Shown one piece after another: positions 1-10,671 of a stretch of 64,000 bases of DNA; the stretch's first letter is position 1, and each line of letters opens with the position of its first letter. This stretch comes from Aspidiotus rigidus (taxonomy: Eukaryota > Arthropoda > Insecta > Hemiptera > Diaspididae), in the NCBI GenBank assembly GCA_035079385.1, contig JAVHKY010000077.1, positions 248,001-312,000 on the forward strand, in the 5' to 3' direction. Made by a program: the position numbers and the translations under genes. The notes under the pieces were generated by a model. The model was not told the origin of the DNA and made no database searches. It saw only the letters and a list, made by a program, of their open reading frames with translations.

Positions 1-1804
1 AAAGACTCTATTTTTCGAATCATTATCACGCTGATTCATGTACTTTCCATTTACCTATGGTGGAAAAATATGAATCCTGAAATGATTGAATCTAATAAAC
101 TAGAAAATTGTCGCTTCATTTCACATTTTCGCTCATAATGATTACCTGTCATTATATCAAAAACATCCTTTAAGCTAGCTGTTAGCACAGTATCAGCAGC
201 GACGGGAGATTTTCCGTTACCAGCAGAACCAGCACCATTCTTCAAGTCGACATACCACGAATTTTGCCCATCTACAACATGAATAAAATACGTTGGTAAT
301 TGAAATATGATTTTCAAAGAATCAATCTAGAATCTATTCTCCATCCATCCAAACTGAGCTCAATACAAAAAATATATATTTGTACTTCAGTTTTGGGTCG
401 AAACTCACCAGAGGTGTGAAATTGATATACGGCTTGCGTGCTTTTAACTAATTCTGATGAAAGATTGTTTTGAATGACATCTATCAAAGCATTCACTTTT
501 TTCGTTAAATCTACAGAGCCTTTCTCGTCTTTCATCTTGCTGTAATCAAGTGTATTATCGAGGAAGAAATCAGGCAGTAAATTATCTTTGTTCGCTGGAA
601 AAATAGATAAATAAAATAAAATGAAGAAATAGTTTCAGATTTTTCTGTCATATCAATGAGAAGTCATATTAAAACATACTAGGATCAACTAAATACTGAT
701 CAAAATCTGAAATTCCTTCTTTTAACAGGACTTCGTCGTCTATAAAAAAGTTTCCTGAACACGTTCCTGGATCTTTGCACAACACGGCGTACGCTGCATC
801 CGCCATAATTTCCGCTTTTCGACATACCTTTCCAGCTTCATCTCCGCTCAACATTTCCATAGCTGCAGTCCAAATAGCTATTTACAAGATTTTGGGACGA
901 TTAAAAATTCGTTTAAAATGGTATGTAGATTGAGCTTCATTTCGAGGAAGAATAAACTCTAATACCTGTTCTCGGCCACAAACAATTAACTCCAATTTTA
1001 TCAGCTTTGAATTCTTCAGCCATTCCTAAAGCGCACATGGACATTCCGTACTTAGCTATTGTATACGCTACATGTCGAGAAAACCAAGCTGGGTTCAAGT
1101 TCAGTGGTGGACTAATATTCAAAATATGAGGGTGGCGACTCTTCAGCAGATAAGGTAAACAAATTTTGGACCTGAAATACATATATATTTCGTTTCCAAA
1201 TGAATTATTGTTCTCTATTAAACTGTAAATTGAAATCCATCGAAACATACTCACGTTAAGAATGTTCCTCGAGCATTTACAGAATTCATAAGATCATATT
1301 TTTTCATGTCAGTTTCCAAGGTTCCCGTCAGAGATATGGCGCTACAATTATTGATTACAATGTCGATACCACCGAATTTCTCCACAGCTTGTCGCACAGC
1401 GACTGCAACCTGATTCTCATCTCTGACGTCTACTACACAAGGAAGACATTTACCACCGGCTTCTTCAACTAAAATTAAAGAGTAAAAAAAATTCATGAAC
1501 GACACGTATCATTTAAGGATCGGCAAGATAGAATGAAATTGAAGACTAACTTTCTTTGGCGGCTGAGTATATGGTTCCAGGCAGCTTCGGATGAGGTTCA
1601 GCTGTTTTGGCAGCGATAACAATATTGGCACCATCTTTTGCCGCTTTTTTACCGATCTCTTTCCCAATCCCTCGACTGGCACCAGTTATAAAAATGGTTA
1701 AGCCTGATAATTTCCTATGAAATTATGTCGAAAGATGAAAATGGATCTCGATGAGCATACTAAAACTAGACGACAATTCTGTAAACTCACCCTGTATTTA
1801 TCAT
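1..1804 (-). CDS. HSDL2: Hydroxysteroid dehydrogenase-like protein 2, 3' end outside window
   Basis: This is a peroxisomal-type short-chain dehydrogenase fused to a C-terminal SCP2 sterol-carrier domain. The exons, read on the minus strand, are 1804-1791, 1714-1551, 1468-1255, 1171-966, 877-680, 594-409 and 271-146. All phases agree, giving about 369 codons. The ATG at 1804 starts MINTGKLSGL, followed by the NAD(P)-binding TGASRGIGK motif in exon 2. The SDR motif reads NNCSA in exon 3, where NNASA is usual. The catalytic Ser lies in LNISPPLNLNP and the active-site YTIAK in exon 4. The SCP2 domain begins in exon 6 (SSELVKSTQAVYQF) and continues through WYVDLKNGAGS in exon 7. The family is about 418 residues long, so roughly the last 45-50 residues (end of SCP2) lie before position 1. 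The substrate is not well defined in the family. Identification is confident; exact borders are by eye. Confidence 0.93.
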
Positions 1805-2950
1805 ACTTTCTGATAGTTTGTGAAGATAAATTAAGAAACTCAGGTCAAATATGAAGAGTCAGTTCATAAAATTTACGAGTTATAGCTAATGAAATACAGA
1901 AAAGAAAATCGAATCAACTTCATGAACGTTATCACTGACAACACGTTCCAAAAAAATACAGTTTACCACGTGACACGTCATTAGTGTTATTGACCTTCTT
2001 TCATTATTTTTTCCCTCTACTCTACGTGCGAAAGAAAAAGTTTTGTGGGATAATTTTCCCCTCTACTTGCACTTATAATGTCTCATATAATTTTGACAGG
2101 AGGGTCCCCCATGGAAGTATAAATTAAAAAATTTTTCGAGATAAGAATTGGGAATGTCAATTGTCAATGAGTCAAGTAGGAGGCTTGAAATTTATCCAGC
2201 TTTCTCTTTTCGATGTAACGATATAACTGTATTAATTTCCACCTCTATCAAAGTTCTGCTACTTTTTAATAGATAATACACTTATTACACCTTCCACGGG
2301 AAAAATACCTGTCAACCATTATGTAGTCAATGCAATGCTTTTAAATGGGTCATGGCAAGCTTTTGTCAAAGCTCACTGATAGACCATTGATAAAAAGTAT
2401 AACACCTCGCAACCCCAGCACATGTAAGTACCTTAGTTATGGACTTATGGGATTAGCAGCCAATTGGTAAAATTGAGGCTGCCAGATGGCATTTCCCTGC
2501 GGCACTCTATCTCCCTCATGCAAACCAAAAATGGACATCAAATCACAGAAAAGCATTTATTTTTGTTTTGTAGTTTCTAATTATTTTCGATGAAAATACC
2601 TATCTCTGTCTCTGGTGAGCATTTCCATCATAAATAAAGGGCTAGCCTAAATAAAGTGTAGGCCTGTTATAGTGGAATAATTACCGGTATGCGGGAAAAT
2701 TTCTCTTCTTTGGAATCCACCAGGCACCATCTCCCGCTACACCGCTAGTGCGCACTGCGCAGACTTGGTGTAAACAACAATAATAGATTCATTGATAAAA
2801 GTAAAAGTAAAAGTATTGATAACGATTTAATAACATTATCATGTTCACAAACGAGAATCAGTTTTTCTCTGAAAAGACTAGGTGATTTTCTAATAGAAAA
2901 AAAGTAGAGTAGAAGTTTATCCTTGCGCTTTGACTGCGATTGTGTATGAA
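1805..2950. other. Intergenic region between divergent HSDL2 and LAMTOR5
   Basis: About 1.15 kb separates the two start codons, which point away from each other, so both promoters must lie here. I see no convincing TATA box and no open reading frame of note. The sequence is AT-rich with short homopolymers. Confidence 0.5.
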
Positions 2951-3391
2951 ATGGAGAATCCTATCGATGCTCAGATAGATTTGCTGTTAGTAACCCGAGT
3001 CAGTTATTTAAATACCAATTATTTGAAACTGCATTGAAACTGACGTTTACGAATTTTGTGCAGGATGAATGATGGCAAGTCGGTTACAGGTGTTTTGATC
3101 GCTGACAAACAAGGATTGTGCATTAAAAGTAAAGTTGACCTTGCATTATTCGTTCTAAGTACACATCATGAATGTATCTAATTCATCTAAATATTCTTCT
3201 TAGCTTCCGGTAATGCTAAAGAAGAAGCGAGTGGCATAGTAACCGCTATCGTGGATGTTGTTTCCAAACTAGAACCAAACAAACCAGCTCCTGAAGTAAT
3301 TCTGGAATCCGATTCGAAGAGCTGTCTCATTTATTGTGGGAATAAATCTAATGCCGCTATTTTCAAAAATACGTCTCACAGATCTACTTAG
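2951..3391 (+). CDS. LAMTOR5: Ragulator complex protein LAMTOR5 (HBXIP)
   Basis: This is a small roadblock-fold subunit of the Ragulator complex, which tethers Rag GTPases and mTORC1 to the lysosome surface. Three coding exons (2951-2985, 3064-3128, 3204-3391) give about 95 residues, the family's usual length. The protein starts MENPIDAQIDLLMNDG. It then shows the family core VTGVLIADKQGLCIK and, in exon 3, ASGIVTAIVDVVSKLEP and VILESDSKSCLIY. The donor inside exon 1 was placed at GTTAGT (2986) because only that phase (2) joins to exon 2 without a stop and restores alignment with the known N-terminus. Its 3' end faces RFT1. It was missed by simple ORF calling because the exons are short. Confidence 0.9.
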
Positions 3392-3559
3392 TGTTTCAAG
3401 CTATATGAATTCTGTCTGTACCTAGTCGACCATGAGGAAATATTACTATCGATCTTCACCAAATTTATTTGGTTAGTCATTTCGTTCCGAGGAACAAAAT
3501 TGCATACGATCAGTTTTCTGTGGTTTTCCTTTACTTGTAATGTCTTCTATTTTTAATTA

Positions 3560-3565
3560 TTTATT
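3560..3565 (-). terminator. Candidate RFT1 polyadenylation signal
   Basis: TTTATT on the plus strand is AATAAA on the minus strand, 54 bases downstream of the RFT1 stop codon. It lies inside the LAMTOR5 3' UTR. Confidence 0.5.
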
Positions 3566-3599
3566 AATTTTTTTTACTTATTCAAGGAATACAGAATGA

Positions 3600-3605
3600 A
3601 ATAAA
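3600..3605 (+). terminator. Candidate LAMTOR5 polyadenylation signal
   Basis: This AATAAA lies about 210 bases after the LAMTOR5 stop and 14 bases before the RFT1 stop codon read from the other strand. Cleavage 15-25 bases later would put the LAMTOR5 end inside the last RFT1 exon. Confidence 0.55.
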
Positions 3606-3618
3606 AAACTGAGAAAGT

Positions 3619-6600
3619 TTATTGCTGTTTTATCTTCCAATTTTGCACACAGAATTGAATAAAGTTTCGTTCTTGATAATACCATGTGAAAAGAGTAATA
3701 CAAAAACACACCGCTCCGATAAGGAAGTGTAATACGATCGCACCGTCAAAAAGATAGATCTGGAAGAAGAAAATGGAGTGTAGATACACCATTGAATGTA
3801 TACAGAAATCATAAGCACTCGAATTGAATCAATTTACACTCTGTTCCATTACTTCGTATTTGCTTGTTGACATGTTGTTTGTAACCCTTTTAATCTTTCT
3901 CACAGGGATGATCCATACAACGGATCTTAAGTTATCGGTCATTGCAAATTAGAGGTAGTGTGTTTTGAACAGAAACGATCTAGGTTGCAGATTAAGAGCA
4001 TTTTTTTGTGACCCAAGGGATGCGATAGATCAGCCTGACAAAATAATTGATTCGTGATTCACGACATGGCGCAAAAGTCATCAATTTTTTATTCTTAAGA
4101 TTTCAACTCGAGTAGGATTTTTTTTTTAATTTTCATACTGGGAATGAGATTGCAATGGGAAAATGTTGTTCCACGGATTATTCAAAATTAGTCATATCAA
4201 GATCAATTGTTCGGCTCAGATTTCGGAAAAATGCACAAAATTCAAAGGGTCGATAACTTAATTACATCTCTTTTCAAGAACTTCACTGAAACGTTTTTCA
4301 TAAGAAATTTCGAAGATTTTCGAGATTATTCTTGAATATTACGAAAAATATGTCGTGTATGACGGAGTTGATCGGAAAATAAAACCCATCCCAAATTAAT
4401 GATTATTGGACAATCGATACGTCTTCCTATGAATGATATTTCAGGAGTAAAAAAAAAAAGTATTATTGTGTAAATTGATTCAGGACGCGTAAGGACAGAT
4501 AATATAAAATAGTCAATTGACTCACTTCCGATGCTTGGGTAACTATTGAACAGATAACTAAAACTAGTAAAAAATACTTTTTCGGTAACAGCCCTCTGAG
4601 AGGTCTATATGTGGTGTTCTTGTACCTCTTTCTAATAAAGCGTGTGCTGAAAATTGATGGGAAAAAAAACACACATTAGATAGTTTCTTTACGAAAAAAA
4701 ATGAAAAAACGAGATTAAAGTAAGTTCAGGCAAAGATTCTGATCTCTTAATTTCAGATGGACATTCATTGAAAGGAAGGGTAAAAGGAGAGATGAACACA
4801 TGTAAAAAGAATGTAACGCAACAAGATCAGAGTACTTCAATATTTAGTGATGAAAGGATCAGAGACTAAGTTCCGTATTTGTAGAGGTACCTGTTGAATA
4901 TACGCAAGGACATATTGCAACAATTAGCCAAAATAAATCCCACACTACCCAGTGCATACGAGAAAATCCAAGCGACAAATAAGAAAATGGCTGAAAATAC
5001 GACCATAAGTTTGTTGTGCCTGTAAAATAAATTATAAGTTGAAAAATTTTACAAAATCTAGATGACTTTACGATCTAATCATCAATAAAAACGAACATAC
5101 TTATTCAACTCGCTTGCATTGATCGTCGAGAGTAAATAAGCTTCTGTCGATCCATTCACTGCCATTAATAAGATCGCCAAGCAATGGGTGCGTAAGAGTC
5201 TGGGACCGAGACCGATTGCTAATGTTTTGCCGCCGTACAAGAACAATACAAGTTGAGCATAACTTTGACCGAAACAGAATACCAATAATCCAAGAGTAGT
5301 GACACAACGCAGTAAATTTTCCAAAACAAAGGCAGCTTCATTCATTGATTTCTACGAGTAATAGCAGGGATGTAACCAGAGCTAATCTTCTCCTCAAAAA
5401 GCTAAATCAACGTACTTTGTCTTGTCGATTGATTTCCTCATCACGATGAATAAGCTGCGAGAAATAGAAATAAGCGGATTCTTCAATTGGCCTAAAAAGA
5501 AAGCGCGCTGTCAATGATCCGAGATTGTTGACGACGTCAAAAATTCCTTGTTCAGCGAAAGAAAGCACGTTCATTAAGGTCATAACGTAACGTTCACCTT
5601 CTGAGAGCACTTGCATCATGACCCCTTGTTTCAAGAAGTTATACACCAGAACTAAAAGTTTATAATCTATCTGTTCCTGGAAAAAATTTAATTCTTTGAA
5701 GACAACTACGTAAACGTGAAGAATTTAATACCGTCGTTCAACTTGAAACGAAGACGTACTTCATTTTTTAAGTATTTCGGTAATAAGTCTGCAACTGAAT
5801 GAAATGGAAATTCTGACGTTGAATCTCGTCGATTTTTGTCAGAATTATATTTGCGGATGTAATACAAGAAATAGCCGTAGAAAATCGATACGTAGAGGAC
5901 CAAACATAATATTTGAGCGACCGAGAAAGCCAATACCGCATTTTCAGGCGACAGTAACAAAACAAACGTAATAGTTCTCATCAATAATGAGAATACATCG
6001 GCGAAAACCTACTAAAAATGAGTAAAAAAATATAACTGTACAAAATAATGTTTGAATCAGCGAAATTGGATAAACTTACTCTTAATTTTAGGAAGAGAAA
6101 TGCTTGAGATATGAGATACAATTGTTCACAGCACATTTCTATAACACAACTAATTAGGATCGCTAAAACACCGATACCGTAGTGCTGTGTCACATCTGGG
6201 TTCGGAGGAGTCAATACGTAATACCAAATGTAGCCAAATATTGAACACAATAGTATACTCAAAGGAACTCTGTAGGAGGAAAAACAAATAATAGTGCATT
6301 CGCCCAGTCGAATTTATCCAAATTTTGAGGGATAAATATACTCACGTTAACCAAACTAGATTTATGACTTTCGGCCAATTATGATCTGCAGTTTTTGATA
6401 GACAAGCTTTACGAAACCCATCTCGGCTGAGGAAAAGGATTGTGGATTCAAGTAGTAACAGTCGAACGTACATAACACCGATGGCGTCTTGACTGACTAC
6501 CCGAACCACATACGCATTCAGTACGAAGGTAATCAATCTGGACGATACCTACAACAAAAATAAATTAATAGCGAATCGCTTGTCAATAAATTGTCATGAA

Positions 6601-6668
6601 TTAGTTACCTGAAGCATAATGTTCCAGCTAGCATTCTGGAGGCTACTCCTGAAGAAGTTTTTCGTCAT
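3619..6668 (-). CDS. RFT1: RFT1, Man5GlcNAc2-PP-dolichol translocation protein
   Basis: RFT1 is a polytopic ER membrane protein of the MurJ/MOP-like fold, needed for dolichol-linked oligosaccharide assembly in N-glycosylation; its exact flippase role is debated. Nine exons on the minus strand: 6668-6609, 6548-6346, 6269-6080, 6008-5760, 5676-5416, 5351-5101, 5019-4891, 4646-4526 and 3759-3619. They join in phase to 534 residues (human is 541). Recognisable blocks are MTKNFFRSSLQNASWNIMLQ at the start, VRLLLLESTILFLSRDGFRK in exon 2, EGERYVMTLMNVLSFAEQG and VNNLGSLTARFLFRPIEES in exon 5, and SVGFILANCCNMSLRIFN in exon 7. The exon 4 donor was set at 5759 (GTACGT) because the later GT gives a stop in the next exon. 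The gene diverges from ALG8 and converges with LAMTOR5. Confidence 0.95.
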
Positions 6669-7523
6669 GATGGTGAGATGATCCGGCGATTAAAAAAAAA
6701 AAAAAAACTGGTCGAAGACAATTTCAACCAAAAGTTGGACACAAAACTACAGTTGATGAGGCAAAATTATCCAAAATTAGTTTTAGGAACTGAAAAAATT
6801 TTGGAGGGTAAAACAATCAAATGGTACGCATAAAATTTGCGAATAGATACGGAGAATACAAGCATAGCGGAAGGAAATACTGAATTTATAGCAACTTTAT
6901 TCGTTTACGAGAAAAACACAATGTACGACTGAAATTAATTCATTCATGAATTCGATTGCATGAAGTATCGTAGGAAGTTTCACATTTAAGGATACTTCAC
7001 TGTGCCTCGGAGGAAGGAAAAATGATAAGTCACATCAGGTGTGAAATTCAGGAGTGGAGAATGAACTCTAAGCAAAATTATACAAAATACAACTGCAACC
7101 ATTGTCAGAATTAAGATGATGAAATTTACAAATCATAAAATTTAAAATAATAGTACTATGCTTCTTATCTGCGACAAACATTATCCATTTCCAAATAACA
7201 GTGACGTCTTTTGATATTATTGGCGGGAATTCGGCGGAGGGAGGAGTCGAGGAAGGGAACCGGAAAATAAACAAGAAATAAAACTTCGCGTACGTACACT
7301 GATAACAGCCAGGGTGAAAAACCGAATGATCCTACTCGCACGTTTGATCCGGATTTCTTCAAAATTAATTATTTTATAGAATGTTCCTTCACGTACTGAT
7401 TTGAATCATGTTTGAGGTTCGAGGTGATTGAATTCAGCGATATAATAATATACTCCACTAGAATGATTTTCATTCTTCAAGACGTCGACGTCTACAAAAT
7501 AATCGGCAGTTGAAGATTTGAAC
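6669..7523. other. Shared upstream region of RFT1 and ALG8
   Basis: The 855 bases separating two divergent genes of the same pathway must contain both promoters, so a bidirectional promoter is possible. It contains a run of A at about 6692 and no convincing gene. The minus-strand ORFs near 7068-7362 have no recognisable domain. Confidence 0.45.
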
Positions 7524-10110
7524 ATGTTCTGGATCATTTTGACGGGTTTGACTTGCTTGAAAATACTTCTAATACCATCGTAGTAAGAATGAACGAATAC
7601 TCTTTTCGAAAATCTGTAAGTTCTGTTAGTAAATCACTGATTTTACAGCGTCTCGACTGACTTCGAAGTTCATCGTAATTGGTTGGCGATTACGTTTAGT
7701 CAGCCTGTGAAAAAATGGTACGTCGAAAATACGTCGGAATGGACTCTGGACTATCCCCCATTTTTCGCGTGGTTCGAGTATCTTCTCTCGCAAATAGCAT
7801 ACTATTTTGATCCGAAAATGCTTGACGTGAAGAACTTGAACTACAAATCGGAGAATACGTTGTTGTTTCAAAGACTGTCCGTCATTTTTGCTGATTTTCT
7901 TTACGCCTACGGAGTGAAAGAGTGCGTCGGTAAATAAATTAATAAATGACGTTAGAGTATTTATTTTGGTCGAAATAATCCAAGTCTCTGATTTCGTTCT
8001 CGTAGATGCGGTAAATATTTGAGCGATACTAAATTGAGGAAATCGAGTAAATGGAAGTCGACGTGGAATTCGCCGTCTGCCATTGTAATGATTTTACTTT
8101 TGACGAATGCCACTCTAATTATGGTCGACAATATACATTTTCAGTATAATGGATTTCTCTTCGGTATATGGCTGTTGTCTATTGTCAGAATGCTTCAGGT
8201 TAGAAAATGAAAGGTTCTAAACAAGTATTATATTTAGAACTAGTACCTTGCTTTTGAAAATCACTCGTGTATCTGAGTTACGACCTTTTGACTCTAGGTG
8301 GACGTAAGTCATAATTTTCATTCCTACTGTTTCTCTTGTCATTGAAAATTAAGAATACGAATGTATGAATTTTTCTCTCCTTCCCCTCAGGCGAAACAAC
8401 TATCTCGAATAATTCAGAACATTTTTGGACTTCATAAGCATTAGCAGTTTAATTAGCCTTTTATGTTAACGAAATCAGTATTCGATTATCTGTTCGTTGA
8501 CTATTAATTTGTTCTTGTTTATTCTTTTTCCAGGGTCAATTATTAAAGAGTGCGATACTTTTTTCTGTTTTGCTAAATCTGAAACATATTTTTATCTACG
8601 TTGCACCGGCATACTTCGTTTTCTTGTTGAGGAATTATTGTATGAATGGAAATGCGACAATTTCAACTACAAATACTTTTATAAGGAACAGCGCAAAGTT
8701 AGGTATTTTGGTTATCAGCGTATTTTTATTATCATTTGGACCATTTATTTATTACGGACAAACATCTCAGGTATTCGATCTCTGTCCTATGTAGCATGTA
8801 ATGTGTATGAATATTATCTCTCTCATTTATTATGTGTTTTAATACAGGTTCTGTCGCGTTTGTTTCCGTTTAAACGAGGTCTCACCCATGCTTATTGGGC
8901 TCCAAACTGGTGGGCGTTGTACAATGCTTTCGACAAACTTCTTCTGTTTCTTGGTAAAGATTTTATATGACATAAAAATTTGATGAAAAAATTCATTCTT
9001 TTTGTCATAATATACTCTTTTCTCGAGCTCGAAGAGTTGGACTCAACGTGAAAGGAGAAGCAGGCACGATGAGTGGCGGTCTAGTTCAAGAATTCGATCA
9101 TAGTATTCTACCTTCTATCTCTCCTATTCATACGTTCGTCATTACTTTTCTCGCAATAATGGTATTTGGGTTTGTATTCTTGAAAATAATTTATACCCTT
9201 TACCTTGTTCACTAACATGGCTCATGATTGCCTTTGTAGCCGGGTTTGTACAAACTGTGGGAAAACCCGAAAAATCCACTGCACTTTGTGCGCTGTTTAA
9301 TCACTTGTGCCTTCTCCTCGTTCGTTTTTGGTTGGCACGTGCATGAGAAAGCAATTTTGTTACCAGTCATTCCACTAACGTAAGTTTCAATTTATTCTGG
9401 TGAATTTGCACCTATTTTTATCGTTAATATGTTTTGGTATCCGTAAAATCTTTTGATCAACTACAATAATTGTGTTTTATCCTCGATTTCAATGTGGGTA
9501 AAAATATTATACATGATTTTCTATTTATATTGCTTTGAAGACACTTTCTTGAAAATGATAAGGATAATTCACGAAAAAAAAAAATAGTGCATAGACTATA
9601 AGAAATTACAAAATGAAGAAGAAATTTGAGGTAGTCGATCTAACATAGATTCATTGCAAGAATTTTTATGCATTATTTTTTGTTTACAGTTTCATGTCGA
9701 TATTCTGGCGTCAAGAAGCGGTAATTTTCCTAATTTTATCAACCGTCGGTCATTATTCAGTGTTTCCTCTACTTGATCAGCCTTTTGAAATACCTATAAA
9801 AATATTATTAGCTCTAATTTATTCAATTTACGCGTTTCATAATTTACCTCAGTTGTACGCTATAAAACGAAGTTCCCTTTCATTTTCATTATTGAACAAT
9901 ATGGAAACATTGTATATTCTTTCACTCTTCCCTCTTCTCTTGTACGAATACGTTCTTCAATATATTTTAGGATTACATGTCAAATTCCCTTTTTTACCGT
10001 TAATGTTGACATCTGTCCATAATGCTCTTGGCGTACTCTACTGTTACGTCAAGTATTACTGGTATTTTTTAAAACTTAAAGACGAAAATCATAAGAGAAA
10101 AGCGTATTAA
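7524..10110 (+). CDS. ALG8: ALG8, dolichyl-P-Glc:Glc1Man9GlcNAc2-PP-dolichol glucosyltransferase
   Basis: ALG8 is an ER membrane GT57-family enzyme that adds the second glucose to the lipid-linked oligosaccharide before N-glycan transfer. Eight exons: 7524-7582, 7649-7921, 8006-8198, 8534-8770, 8848-8953, 9028-9161, 9240-9379 and 9690-10110. They join in phase to 520 residues (human 526). Key blocks are [13 protein letters not shown] across exons 1-2, [20 protein letters not shown] in exon 2, [19 protein letters not shown] in exon 4, [19 protein letters not shown] in exon 5, [11 protein letters not shown] in exon 6 and [17 protein letters not shown] in exon 7. Exon 2 uses a weaker GTGCGT donor at 7922, because that phase gives KECGKYLSD across the junction. 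The ATG was chosen because an in-frame TAA lies just upstream and no other ATG intervenes. Confidence 0.95.
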
Positions 10111-10671
10111 TTTTGTTCTCATTAGATAACTGTAATTTTAGGATGCTTATTTTCTTTAAATTTGGGAAATGCTGTTAAATTTCTACATTTACCAATTCCG
10201 TGAGTACTATCATCGAAGCGTGAGTGATTGTTATCGATGAAGTTACCTCGTATGACTCATATGACCAAAGAAATATAGAGAATTGGAAAAAAGAATTTTT
10301 TTTTCATTTCAGTAAGCTTATTCGATCGCATGCGTGAATGGGGTTTTTACATCTCTCCTCCCCCCCTTTATGCAATTAATGTCTTTAGTTGCGCGAACCA
10401 ACCTTACATCCAAACAATTCCATCAGGTTTTCCGACACACAATAATGATTCAAGAAGAAAAAAAAGTGAAACAATTAGCCTGAGTGAAAAAATCCAGATC
10501 GATTCTATCAAATTTATTCTACAGAATTGAATATTTGAACAACAATTCAAAGTGGTCCCTCGAAGACTGCAAACATAGACACAGCGTGGACAGCAAAATT
10601 TCATAAAAATTGAACAAGTTTGCTATTGACGAGAAACAAATTCAATTGAAATTGCCTTCATAGTCTAATAT

